Numbered from the stretch's first letter, positions 31,411-43,073 are shown. The stretch is DNA of 54,065 nt from Fragilaria radians (GCA_900642245.1 CAAAJI010000004.1:57986-112050); one strand, 5' to 3'. Translations and numbers: made by a program. The notes: a model not told the origin generated them from the letters alone.

Positions 31411-31863
31411 CAAGTGGTAAGGGAAAATGAGTTAGCAATGGCAAGTTTCTCCATTATGGAGGATAGTACTTAGAATTGGTAGCACAGTAAAGTTCTCAAC
31501 AAAAAGGATTAATTCAAGTCTGAAATTTGGAGCAAGGTATCTGGACATAAAAGAGTTTGAATTCTCTTTAACAGAATATTACCTTTTAATTTTATTGCTG
31601 CTTTTGTTAGGACACATATGTGATAAATGTTATGGCTTTCAGAGTGAATAATTGCTTGATAGTAAAATGAATATGCTAAATATTTTATTAACGTTTAATT
31701 TTGGACAGCTTAACATTCTTCATAGTTCATACTGAAATATGATATTTTGAATAGAATCTACATTTCCTATAACTGTCAACTGCAATGTACGCTGACTTAG
31801 TGAACAGTATTGGTCTCCTAGTTCGGGGTTGGATCAACATTTAAAGACCACAATTATCAACTA

Positions 31864-31899
31864 CCGTCTTCCCCCGAATAGAACAGAATTGTGTTATGG
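31864..31899 (+). repeat. Left terminal inverted repeat of the pogo element
   Basis: It begins CCGTCTTCCCCC and matches the reverse complement of 34054-34089, with two mismatches in the first 34 positions. Confidence 0.92.
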
Positions 31900-31961
31900 T
31901 TGAATAGAACACAACCCTTGTGTTCTATTTGAAAACAGCACAATTGTGTTATATTCGGGGG
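31871..31961. repeat. 91-bp near-perfect palindrome at the left transposon end
   Basis: The stretch starts cccccgaata and ends tattcggggg. Its two halves pair with only a few mismatches around a centre in 'gaacacaacccttgtgttc'. It contains the inner part of the terminal inverted repeat. In single-stranded form it would make a long hairpin. Confidence 0.85.
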
Positions 31962-32245
31962 TATCAGTAGCAACTTTTTGAATTGGTCAGGATTGCGCAG
32001 GTACTGTAGAAGAATCTGGAATTTTACATTTTTACGTATTTCAAAAGATTACAACCACTAAAAATTAGCAGCAAAAACACTATCATAATCATGATAAATA
32101 TCTCTTATTAACCCATCTTCTTCATTCATTGTCGATATGAGCTGTGATTGGTTTTGGGAATTGATATAATCAACACAAGATTGCTAACCCATCGTAAAAA
32201 CGAAGTCACAACAGTTACTGTCTTTTAATTTTGTTTATTGTTCTG

Positions 32246-33853
32246 ATGGAGATGGCATCAAAGAGAAAGAATTACTCTTTGAAAACAAAATTGGATATAA
32301 TCAGATCATATGAAAAAGGAGTTACTGGAAAAGGTCTTCCAGCCATTGCAAAAGCAAATGGAATAAGCATTGAGACATTGCGAGGTTGGGTTAATAAGAG
32401 AGAAGAACTTTTAGCAGCATTGTTAAATGCTGATGTTGAAATTCGTAAGGCAAGACGTTTGAATGGTGGCGGGCGTCCTGCAAAGTATACAGAATTGGAA
32501 GAACAATTGCATAGTTGGATATAAGAAAAAAATGCAAAGGGACTTCGTGTTAAAGATCACTATATTCAACAAAAAGCACTGATTTTGTTTAAAAGAGCTC
32601 CACACTGATGTGCAGGCAGAGGAAGAATTTAAAGCCTCCACAGGATGGCTCTCTAATTTTAAAAATAGAAAGCGCCTTGTTTCTAGAAGACAAACCTCAT
32701 GTTGATCACTACCAGAAAATTCAGATGATATTTGTTGTCGATTCATTCAAGAAGTACATAATATTATTGAAAAAAAGGTATTCAGATCAAGAACATTATC
32801 AATATGGACCAAGTACCCAGATATTTCGAAACTGAGCCAAATCAACAATAACAACTAAGGGAAGTCGTGAAGTGTTGATGCGTAAAGGGGGAACTTCTCA
32901 CAAGTGTTTTACGGTCACATTTGCTATTACTGCTGATGGTGTTATGCTACGTCCACATATTCTTTTCTGTGGGTTAAAATATAAGCCAGCAGTCCCCATT
33001 GATATTCTTGTTGATGTGAATAAGACTGGAATGTGGAATGATGACATACTGCTTGATTTTACAAAAAACGTTATTCCTAAGTCGACAAGAAACTGCTTTT
33101 TTTCGTGATCCGGTTCTCTATGTTATAGATTCTTACGGTGTGCATCTCAACCTTGCAAAATCAAAGATTCTTGAAAAACATAATGTGTTTGTTGCAATTA
33201 TACCACCAAATATGACAAACATTTTGCAACCATTGGATGTTGCCATAAACCGCAGCTACCAAGCATACTATCAAACTTGTTATGATGATTACCTTGCCCA
33301 AGCCTTGGAGGATACATGCCTACAAACCAAAGCTGGAAATCCCAAAGGACTATCATATATGGCAGTTAGCAACTGGACACTGGATTGGATTAAGACAATG
33401 ACACAGGAGTGCATTCGAAACTCATTTACAATAACAGGATTGGTTCCAAAATGTGACTTTGAACTGGGCAAACTACATCTTCTACTTAAAGCACTCTTTG
33501 AAGCTACATATTGCAGTGAATCTTGGGATTCACTGTATGGTTAACTTTTGAGCAGTGATTTTGAATTAGAAGTTGGTACTCTAGAAGCTCCTGAATGGTT
33601 TCTCCCTGAAAATGGATCTTCAACTCTGTTCGAGTGTTTGAATCAAAAGTTGTATGGCAGCAGCAATAGCTGGAAGCAGTATCGAGATCAACTTGTTGCA
33701 TATATGAAACAAGATGCAAATATTCAAGATATTACGGATTCAGCATATTTTGATTCGTTGCTCAATGATGATTGCAGTGGTAGTGAATTGGAGATTTATT
33801 CAGCCACTTCCTTGCACAACTGGAGTATTGAAGTTCATGATGTCAATGAGTAA
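32246..33853 (+). pseudogene. Broken CENP-B/pogo transposase
   Basis: The start at 32246 (M-E-M-A-S-K-R-K-N-Y-S) opens a psq helix-turn-helix (residues about 5-50, 'L-x-x-K-L-D-I-I-R-S-Y...G-x-x-x-I-A-K-A-N-G-I'). It meets a TAA at 32522. A CENP-B-type piece (K-A-S-T-G-W-L-S-N-F) follows, near 32629-32658. The DDE domain has Asp at 32807 (N-M-D-Q), 33128 (V-I-D-S-Y) and 33236 (P-L-D-V-A), so the catalytic triad positions are still visible. There is a frameshift near 32835, another near 33080-33110, and an in-frame TAA at 33542. The C-terminal 100 residues continue in the same frame. Confidence 0.88.
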
Positions 33854-34053
33854 TCTGTTTTTACGTATGCAGTTGAAAATCCAACTATGAATGTTGTTCT
33901 AGCCAAATCCGGTGACTACTACGCAATTAAAATCCTGGATAACTAAGGTAGTCTTATATTCAAATACAACACAATTGGGTTATATAAAAAATGGTGTTAT
34001 ATTCAAACATAAGTCTTAATGTTTTCGATTTCTGCTTTTTTCATGAAACTTAA

Positions 34054-34089
34054 ATATAACACAATTCTGTTCTGTTTGGGGGAAGACGG
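34054..34089 (-). repeat. Right terminal inverted repeat of the pogo element
   Basis: It ends GGGGGAAGACGG before TA. Further copies of the acacaatt / gtgttat motif occur just inside, at about 33960-34010, as subterminal repeats. Confidence 0.92.
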
Positions 34090-34145
34090 TAGTCTACATC
34101 TTTGACACGAATACTTATACGTAAATCATACCTTACCTTTTCTTT

Positions 34146-35000
34146 GTTACTTTAGTGTGAGTAACTAAAATCACTAGGGATATAGCTAATTCAAACGGTA
34201 CCCAGCATACCAGAATGTTGTTGTGACTTTCAGTTGTACACTGTAGAATACGTGACGCAATTGTCATGCAAATACTCTTGAAATTTTCATCGTAGTCCAA
34301 AGTTAATAGATCTAATTGCGATACTAATCTGCAACAAAATGAAATTCCTTCAAAACATTGAAAAATAAATAAGAATATTCTTCTAAATTGAGGAAAAAGA
34401 TCTCTCGTGCTTTTTAATCTTAAGTCTAATTTTAACTGATTAAAAAGGCATTAACCATATGGATCAATAATGTGATTGTTTGGGATGATTCATATTGTAT
34501 TAATCCTTCATTTGTCTCGTTTTTTTCTGTCAAACAAATAAAGAATAAATTTTATAAAGAAAGCAGAACAATGATATTGACTTTGTACCACCGTCAACAA
34601 TATTATTTTCATTTATCCATCAACAATCTTTGGCGTTCCAATAATGTCAGCAGTAATAACTCCTACAACAACAAATCAAGAAAAAGCATGACACAATATT
34701 TAAGTTTTACTATTTGACGTAACACGTCATTGGTATCTACAATTACACTCAACATCACAGAACTTAAAGTAAATTATAACATTGATTTAGCATTGACATT
34801 AGGAAGGTGTAAAGGTAGTCATTTCATTTTAGCTATGGTATAAAGACATAGTCATGCATCAAAATGTTTGACCTGCAAATCCTAGGCTCACAAATAGCAA
34901 TCACAAAAATCCATGTCGTAATTATTGCTGGAAATTTATTTCTAAGATGCATGCTCTTTTGCAGTTAACTCTGCGGAGCGAAGCAATCACCAACTACTAG
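34146..35000 (-). repeat. Dispersed repeat A, copy 2
   Basis: On the minus strand it matches 1917-2758. The inner segment 34686-34857 is bounded by GCATGAC on the left and GTCATGC on the right, and lies in the opposite orientation relative to the outer parts than in copy 1. No coding potential was seen. From 35001 to 35214 lies the upstream region of the sulfotransferase. Confidence 0.72.
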
Positions 35001-35214
35001 TATTCTTCTAGGAATGTTTCATCGAATAAGATTTTCGCTTCCGTACCCCCAAAAAAGTCAACTGACATATTGTTTCCTGTGAAATTAATTTGTCACACTT
35101 TTGCAAAATCGATACTGCAATCATCCGTTGGGCCGTAATTCTTATAAAAAAAATTGAGTACAGCTTATCCGACTTGTTAGAGCCCTTGAATCTCTCTTCT
35201 TCGATAAAGTTTCA

Positions 35215-36183
35215 ATGATCGATCGAATTGCGCTGCTGATAGGATTAATAACAGCTTGTGCTCTCCTCTTCATTATCAGATGGAACTCGAGTACACTGGT
35301 GCCGATGCACAGAAACCACAAAAACCTTATAAAAGCTCAGCGAGGAATCGAAAATCATCGAAGGGTATCACCAGTGTGCACGTTCAAACATTCAAGAGGA
35401 GTAGGATTAGCGGGATCTCGTATTAATCGCATCATACTGGTGCACATGAGAAAAGCCGGAGGCACTTTGCTTTACTATTATTTGAAAAAAGTCGCGAGGA
35501 AGTACAATATCTCATTTGAAGCCATAGAAGGGAAACGACCTCCTTCACCGCAAAAGTTGGACAACACAACAATTTTAATTACTCATATTCGAGAGCCGAT
35601 ATCTCGAGTCTTGAGTGATTATAAATATGAAATGCGGTGGAGTTGTAAAGCTCTCGTGAAACCATCGGAGAACTTTATCCCAAATTTGAACAATACGAGG
35701 ATGTCCTTGGATACCTTTGTGGAAACTCCCAATATGCCAGTGGCTATCAACTCGCGGAATGAAAAGCTATGGGAATGCTCTCATAACTGCTACGCAAAAT
35801 GGTCGACTGGGCTGTGCTGGAAAGAGGGAAACTATAATGAATCGTCATTTTGTTGGTCTCCAGCAGACACGAGAGACTCCTTCCTCTCCAAAGCACGTCG
35901 AACTTTGTATGCTTACAACTTAATCATAGTCATGGAATGGCTGAAAAATTCTGATTACTTACAATCTATTGAAGCGATTTTCGGCGAAGGAGGTCTCGAT
36001 AAAAAGAAAGTCATGTGGTGTGGTCCTCAAGCTGCCGCAGCTAACGAAAAATATCCGCTCGAGTACTCCAACAAAACGCTCCGAAGTATTTCAAAATATA
36101 ATCAGCTTGATACAGTGCTCTACAAAGAGCTTACTCAATGTGGAAGTTTGAGTTTTCCAAATCAATCTATTTTTTCCTACTAA
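35215..36183 (+). CDS. Golgi-type sulfotransferase, type II membrane protein
   Basis: 322 residues, single exon. A membrane anchor lies at about 5-22. The 5'-phosphosulfate loop is 'V-H-M-R-K-A-G-G-T-L' (76-85), where many relatives have K-T-G-G-T or K-A-G-G-T. The 3'-phosphate block is 'I-T-H-I-R-E-P-I-S-R-V-L-S-D-Y' (122-136). These two motifs bind PAPS. The several Cys residues (W-E-C-S-H-N-C-Y, G-L-C-W, S-F-C-W) suggest disulfides in the lumen. The expected role is sulfation of extracellular polysaccharide or protein; the acceptor is unknown. Start chosen at the ATG preceding the anchor. Confidence 0.85.
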   Translation: MIDRIALLIGLITACALLFIIRWNSSTLVPMHRNHKNLIKAQRGIENHRRVSPVCTFKHSRGVGLAGSRINRIILVHMRKAGGTLLYYYLKKVARKYNISFEAIEGKRPPSPQKLDNTTILITHIREPISRVLSDYKYEMRWSCKALVKPSENFIPNLNNTRMSLDTFVETPNMPVAINSRNEKLWECSHNCYAKWSTGLCWKEGNYNESSFCWSPADTRDSFLSKARRTLYAYNLIIVMEWLKNSDYLQSIEAIFGEGGLDKKKVMWCGPQAAAANEKYPLEYSNKTLRSISKYNQLDTVLYKELTQCGSLSFPNQSIFSY

Positions 36184-36769
36184 GGAGAGTAATGTCAGCA
36201 ACTCTAGTTGACGTCTTGCTATTCCTTGGTTGAATTTTGTATATGTGCATTCCTTCTTTGAAGTGATGGTGAACTTGGTGAAGTCATCTGTTAGCTCCCA
36301 TTACGTAGTGCTATTTGGATTTTTTGGGAAGTGTTATTTGTGATCATGAAGAAGTCAACATTTTAAGACCTAATGATAATATTCGCGTTAAATACATTGT
36401 GTCAATGTGATTAGGCATTTGCTTGTGAATTCAAATTTATTGATAGTTCCCTTTGCATTTAGGATTTTATGGCAACGTTGTCTGGGATAAGTCACCGACA
36501 GGAAATTTGAATGACTTGGCAGGATGGCTTGGATAAGTGAAAATAAGATAATATTGACAACACATTTATATTTATGAATTTTATTTTTCGCGATAATTGT
36601 TTCAACCAATATTGTATTTTCTTAATTACTGCGGCTTTCCATGATTTTGCCTTCTACTTTGATGGTTGACAATGAGGTTGAAATCTAGCGTACTGGCATG
36701 CCAGTACTTGAAAAGACGAGATACATTTTTACTATTTTACCAACAACTTGTACATCGTTTCAGCTAATT
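36184..36769. other. Intergenic, possible 5' UTR intron end
   Basis: No gene is seen. A good 3' splice site ('catcgtttcag') ends six bases before the ATG at 36770, suggesting an intron in the leader of the downstream gene. Confidence 0.35.
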
Positions 36770-37782
36770 ATGCCTCATCGGAAAACAAGGAAATTCAAAG
36801 GAAGCCGCAAAAGTAGAAATGTATCGTTATCTAATGACGAAATAGCTCGTAGAAGTATTTACTACGATATGATGGTGCTTCTACCGAGAGACGCGGATAA
36901 GACAATCAGAACAATTAAGTTTCGCGATGTCATCACACGGTTGTATGACCTGGGATATTCTGAAATTGCGTTGGTACATCAGATCCATGGGAAACCGCCA
37001 GCATTGAGTGCGGATCAAGTCTTTAAGCCTTATGAAGCTTTGATACGTGAATTCATGAAGGGTCGTGCGTCACGAATTAAAACATATAGGCGTCTCCATG
37101 CTGTGGTAGAGAATATCTCAGATATGTCATATTTTTCCAATCTCGATTCACAATGCTTAATTCCTTTGACATCATTTCTTTATCAGCCTCAAATGAAGAA
37201 ATATTTCAGTCAATATGTTGCTCTAATTCAGCAGATATCATTACGTTAGACTACACCAAAGGAGGCTTGCCTTTCCCTTTGCGGTCAAATTATGTCCAGG
37301 CGGCTTTGCAGCGCAATATTGCAATGGAAATTCTATACAGCCCTTCCATACATCATATATCACACCGAAAGTCATTGATTCAAACTGTACAAGCAGTTGA
37401 AAACGCTTCTAGGGGGAATAAACTCAAGGTTATAGTCAGTTCAGGTGGTGACGTATCGACGTTTCGAATTCCTGGCGACGTTTCCAACTTCTTGAGTGTA
37501 CTTGCAGGATTACATCCTAAAAAGTCTTATGCTTGTCAAAGAGAAAATGCTTCTTGGGTTTTGGCCGAATCTCGTCGACGACGAGCCGGATGCAACATGG
37601 TCTACGACATTATATCTGTGTCTGTTCAAAATGAAGTGAATAAAAATGCCGAAAATTTGAACGTGACTGATAAGCTCATAAAGTTGAATAACCAAGAGAT
37701 AGAAAAGGAAAGTACATCGGCCATTGGGGATGATTATATGGCTGAAAAGTATAACGTTGAAGATGGCTTTATCCAGTTTTAG
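36770..37782 (+). CDS. RPP30: RNase P/MRP subunit Rpp30, with an apparent one-base deletion
   Basis: Two overlapping frames encode one protein. The first (to about 37152) starts with a basic tail (H-R-K-T-R-K-F-K-G-S-R-K-S-R) and has 'F-R-D-V-I-T-R-L-Y-D-L-G-Y'. The second (from about 37153) has the Rpp30 hallmarks 'D-I-I-T-L-D', 'G-L-P-F-P-L-R-S', 'V-Q-A-A-L-Q-R-N-I-A-M-E-I-L-Y-S-P' and 'V-I-V-S-S-G-G'. Rpp30 adopts a PHP-like barrel and is part of nuclear RNase P and MRP, which process tRNA and rRNA precursors. The switch needs one extra base near 37150 ('caatg' to 'caaatg' would do it), giving about 337 residues. The start at 36770 was preferred over 36698 because the splice acceptor lies just before it. 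Confidence 0.85.
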
Positions 37783-39316
37783 AATTATTTGACCAAAAAT
37801 ACTCTCTAAAGAATAAAGCCGCCTACTATAACAAGAACTCTTCATATTCAATAGTCTCTACTAGATTTTTCGAATAATTTTTAAATGAAGATTATTGCTT
37901 CCAATCGAACAAAGTTTTCAAAAACATACGATTTGAAAAAGGTAATGCATTTCATTCGAAGTATTATGCAAAATCTTTTGCTATTCAAGAGATACTTTTT
38001 ATTCTATCATCCTTTGTTGCACGACACATTGCTTTAGGGAAGCACAATTTGAATGGAAATCTTTATATTTTGTTACTTTGAAACAAATGAACACACACAA
38101 ATGAATTTTATAGATAAATCGGATGCTTAAATGAAAGGAAGGGGGGGGGGAATGTCTAATGGCTATGCATTTACCGATAAAGTTTTAAAATGCAATAAAA
38201 AAAAAATTGAATTGAGATCCCAAGATAAAAGGGAATCTAATTAAGTTGTTGCACGCCGTTCGACATTGTGAATTAGATTATTGCGACGAAAGATGTGAAA
38301 TATGAATTATTTATGACGCTCTCAGAATAATAATTAAGATCAGAAAAGATAAAGACGTGAGACTTGGAACTGATAGAAGCACATGTTGGTTGATCCATAA
38401 AGGTAAAAAATACATCAGACAACTCTAAACTGAAGGTTTTGAAAACTGCCATATGAACAATCGCCAATGGAAATCTACCAAACATAATATGACAACGTTG
38501 AGAGAACGCCAATGGTAACGTAATATAGTATCTAGATGCAGCATTTGGAATGCACAAGCATCCATACTGGAGCAAAAATGGCATTCGGAAAACGTTATTT
38601 TCAGTCAAAATCTACAAAAAAGTCAAGAAGTTTAATAAAAGCTGAATAACTTATCGATGGATAATGAACTTTCTAGAGTACAAATAAAAAAATATTATGC
38701 TGAAAACAAGGATGAACCATCAAGGAAAAAGTGTGTACAGATATATTTCAAGCGTTATAAAACTTGAGATGCATGGGAAAATTCAGGAATGTGAAAAATA
38801 TGATTAATTTTTTCGTGCAATAGAATGGGAGTAATTGTGTAATACTGAGGAGTGCGGATAAAATTCGAGAAAAATGTAAATATCTAGCTAAAATACTTGT
38901 TCGATTTCGTGTGAGAGACTTTATGTTCTCTACTAAGGAATGGCTAGCATACAGGAGCGTCGCTCAATAAAGTGTTTACCCATTCTTAATGTCAATTCTC
39001 AATCTCAATTCTGAACTGAAATTCAAATGGTATTTACTCATAAGTTACCGTTGTTGACACGAATTTTTTCTCATCGATGATGTCATTGACTACTTTTTCG
39101 CCTGATTTTTATCATCATGAGATGGAATAACGAATTGCGAGAGAAAAATTCGATTTTTGTTGTTGTTTAGGGTTGTAGGTACTTCATGTAACGTCAAAAA
39201 AGGCATCGTTTACTGCGGAAAGCAAATCTCATTTAAAAAAATATACTGCTACTAAAAAGTCTGATTATTTGAAGTCAACATAAAACATAAAAGGACAGAT
39301 CAATCACCTAATAAGA
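37783..39316. other. Intergenic, no gene seen; contains G10
   Basis: AT-rich sequence with short frames only. A run of ten G lies at 38141-38150 and an A9 run at about 38200. No RNA gene or repeat recognised. Confidence 0.4.
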
Positions 39317-40931
39317 TCATTCCAATCCTGGTTTCTGGGTCTTGAATCCGCGTGTTGGTTCGTTTGTAAGCGGTGTCATAGTTTTTCCTCTTGCACGAGC
39401 TGTTGGTCTAGAAGTCGGATGAGCCTTTTTTAGTGTTGGCATCTTGGAAGGCTTACTTGAAAGGATCACAGAAGTGTTATTTGGATCTGTGCACGAAATG
39501 AATGTTTTCAAGGTAGTTACTTGCAACATTGCATAATCCCTACCAAAGGCATCGCTAGTGAAGGAACAAATCTCAATTCTATAATGCTTGTAATCCATTG
39601 TTGATCCCGCCGATAATCCTCCTAGAAGTGTTGAATCATTGTATTGCGCCTGAACGACAGTCACTTTGTCTTTCTTTTCGATAACTTGAGAGTTAATGCC
39701 CTTCGCTCGATTGTAAAGAAAGAAAACATCACTGAAGTGAATAACTACGACATCGCCATCACGTGCCACTGGATAGTCCGTAAACGCGAGTAGACTTCCC
39801 TGCCAGGCCTCACGTCCAACTTTAATTACAATTTGCTTATCGCTCACCCACCCAGACGTCCAGTATTTATGGGCATTGAAGCACATCAATGGGCCACCAG
39901 TAAAGTTAAGTGAGTATCCCATGAGACAAGTTTGATCTTGATACTTTGCTTGCTCGTTTGAATGGCTATAAAAAGATTGATCTCGTTAACTTTTCAAAAT
40001 GAAACGAATCTGAATTGAGAGAGTTCAATATGCAAACTTACAAAAACCCAATATTGTGTCCGATTTCATGAGCAACGGCGGTATTCTGGCCGCACCACAG
40101 GTCGTTATAATTGGAGCGGTAATATTTCATATACCCATATGCTATCCATCCATGCATATTTTCGGTTACAGTACCTGCTGGGAGACAATACATGATATGG
40201 TCATAATCCTCCAAATTCCCATACTTTCTCTTTACTTCAATAGTAACAGCATTTTCGACAGCACGACATGTAGCATTTTTTACGTTCATCTTGATATCAA
40301 CAACTCCTACCCCGTTGACAATATCGTATCCTTTTGCAGGAACAAAGTTAAGCCTTCCCATCGAGCAATCTTTATATGTCTTGGTTAAAGTAGTTGCCGG
40401 TAAATCAGGGATCTTCTGTTGAAAGTCTGATCCATCTCCAAAAATTCGTTCCGATAAAAGGGCTTGAGAAAGCGTAGTTTCTGCATCTAGGGCACTTACT
40501 CTAATCACCAAAACCTTTTTCTTTCCTTTGTATCTAGAAGTTTCGGTTCGACTCTCCGAATCAGATTCTTGAAAAAAAACTTGGGAACCAATGGGTGCGA
40601 AAATCTCTCCAGATGGATAGATCCCAGCGACTCTATTCATTGTCGGGAGCCTTCCACCTTCAATTGAAATTGACTTCCGACCAGAATCTTCAAGTTCTGT
40701 TTCGTATAAATCAAGAATGTGCTTTGGCAAGCTATACATAATGTCATCGACAAGACAAGAGATTACTTTACCCGATCCTTTGTTCTTCATTCCTTTTAAA
40801 TGCATTACATCAGCCACAAGAACATCACATCTGAAAAAGTCGGAACCAGACCCTAGCGCTGCCATCAGCCTATATTCTACGAAAAAACAATTCCAGACAA
40901 CGACAGCACAAAGAAGAGTTTTGGTAAACAT
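39317..40931 (-). CDS. Secreted gametolysin-like metalloprotease (peptidase M11), two exons
   Basis: Exon 1 is 40042-40931 and exon 2 is 39317-39965; the 76-bp intron has GTAAGT and TTATAG ends. Splicing creates H-E-I-G-H-N-I-G-F-F-H (288-298), the full HExxHxxGxxH zinc motif, followed by the Met-turn residue Met312 in 'C-L-M-G-Y-S'. The protein is 512 residues. A signal peptide lies at about 1-20 (T-L-L-C-A-V-V-V-W); I took ATG 40931 because the signal starts there. The tail is Thr/Pro/Ser/Lys-rich. Gametolysins degrade cell-wall glycoproteins in green algae; diatom relatives are less studied. A likely 5' UTR intron (GTAAGT at 40998, end near 40937) lies upstream. Confidence 0.9.
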
Positions 40932-40998
40932 CTTAGCTAAAATGTCGTGTAAGCGAGGGCAATATGTGAAATACAATATTGTTGAATTATTGACTTAC

Positions 40999-43073
40999 CT
41001 TTTGGAATTCGATCAAGATTATGCGAATGAAGTAGAACTAGAAATTGTGAGTTAAGTCATTTGTGATGAATTTTTCCACCGAAATTTAAATTGATTGGCA
41101 ATTACCACGCGCATCGTAGCTATCATTGAAACGGTAAATGGAATATAAGAAACAATAGAATGTTGATGGAACGTCATACAGCATGGAATGCCAAACTGCA
41201 TGGAATGCATATATGTGATGAGACGAGATTCAAATATCTATCCACGAATCAATTTTGTTTGATTACTTGACATTTTCAGGGTTAATGTTTTAAGACCAAT
41301 TTACGTTACAAGTACATTGCGAATTTTGTTTTCCAGAAAGCAGGATCATTGAGAGAAAGAAGTTAACATATTACTAAGGATTATTAGTTCTTCACAGACA
41401 TAAATTACAGCCACCAGAATGTTACCAATATGTTTTTAGAAGCTTCTAACCAAGTATGTGATCAGTTTATTCTAATTGAAATTACTTCCCACTATCAAGT
41501 TATATTGTTTTGCGAGACATATGACCGTTGTCGACTCCTTGAAGTTGCAGCTCGGCTAAAGAATTTTGACTTGACCGCAATGGTGTTTCTCCTGTTAAAT
41601 CTGATCTGTAATTTCTTTTAATTTGATGCACAGGTATTTTGAAAAAACAATTTCATTGAAATCAGACTGTATTCCCTGAGCTTCAGTAGTAATGACAGCT
41701 TTAAGACAGCCAGTAGAAAAATTAAATAACAAAGTGCCTCTCTTAAGACTGACTATTCAATCATGATTATTGAAACCCCTATTGACAAACAAGCAACCGT
41801 GAAACAGTTTGTTAATTCTCAGCTCCCTACTTTTCTGACTAGCTTTAATGTAAATTTGAGGACTCTAGAATGCAAGTATCTGAAAGTTGGTTGGCTCCAT
41901 TCAAGTACCTCTAAGGGCCTAGAGTATCAACGTTCCTCGAGTGACGACATCTGCGTTTGAGACTGATAGACTGCAAGTATGCCTTTGCTTTTGATAATGA
42001 GTAGCAAAATTGTTGGTTGTCTTGTGTCCGTATATACCAGTAGTGAAAAATGATCAAAAGCAAAGTATTGTAGCTGCTAGAAAATCTGCCAATTCATAAT
42101 AGAGTCAGAAACCTTCGAATAAGTCACGAAATGCTGCAGTCCAATAAAATAATGGTCTACAGCAATACACATATTACTACATATGTTGGTCAATGATTCA
42201 ACAGGTTGGAAGACACGCGTTACTTTTTTCGATTCTAGTCAAATATCTACATTTTGTCCAACATATAATGTATGAAAATGTTTACCAGAACAAATGTGGC
42301 ATATTCAAATTCATTATTGTTTCTTATCCCTTTTTCCCTGAAGTATAAATCGCTTAACATCAAGTTTAGAAGAAAGACAAGTATAAAACTCAATGAATTG
42401 AAACTTAAACGTGATTTGATTGTTATCTTTGTGACATGCAGACTTTTTCTGACATTAGAGAGAGAAGTTAAAACGTATCTTGCCCACGTATCCCACATGA
42501 TTAGGCATAATTGCAAGAGAAACAGTAATTGCTATACGCACTGCAAAAATTGTAAGCATCCAACTCTTATGCCTCAAAATGAATCTTCGCACTCTAACTT
42601 ACCCCATTATTTCAAGCATTGTGTTGCAAAACACTTATCTCTTAACCTTCTAAAAAGAAGTAAAAATTGACTCCACGAGCTACTACAAAAAAGGCATATC
42701 ACATTACGAACTAGTAAAACATTTTTGTTTGAAATCTTTCCATAGTTTCATCTTTTTTCTTCAACTTTAAAATCAATATTTTAAACGCATTTAAAGTTTG
42801 ACCTGTCATTCATCAACCGCGTTAAGGACTTTTTCTCTCAAAGTTATATTATAGGAGACCCAAGCGCGTTTACATTCTATGAGCGACTTGGTTGAGAGAA
42901 TCATTTCTGGAGCTGAATCCCAAAATGACTGCATTTACTTTTACCCTACTTTACATTCTTTGCAACTAGTAAAAATCTATATTACTCATTGCCAGAATAA
43001 TACAACAAGGTGCCATCAATCCAACAAAACATTTATTTGCAGATACACTAAAATGCCAGCAATGGGAATAGCC
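40999..43073. other. Intergenic, no gene seen
   Basis: About 2 kb with short frames, the longest being 132 codons at 42272-42670 with a low-complexity, AT-driven composition. No domain or repeat was recognised. Confidence 0.4.

Larger units (their letters stand above)
31864..34089 (+). mobile_element. pogo/Tigger-type DNA transposon, complete but inactive
   Basis: The element is 2,226 bp, bounded by inverted repeats and by TA on both sides (31862-31863 and 34090-34091), the target duplication of the Tc1/mariner/pogo superfamily. It encodes a broken CENP-B-like transposase with psq-type helix-turn-helix, CENP-B-type and DDE regions. Stops and frameshifts show that it cannot supply transposase. 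It lies 55 bp from the left end of repeat A copy 2. Confidence 0.9.

Noticed and set aside
42272..42670. 132-codon frame in the gap before the cyclin
   Set aside because: No domain, no splice context and an AT-driven composition; Cys/His residues near the end do not form a regular zinc finger.
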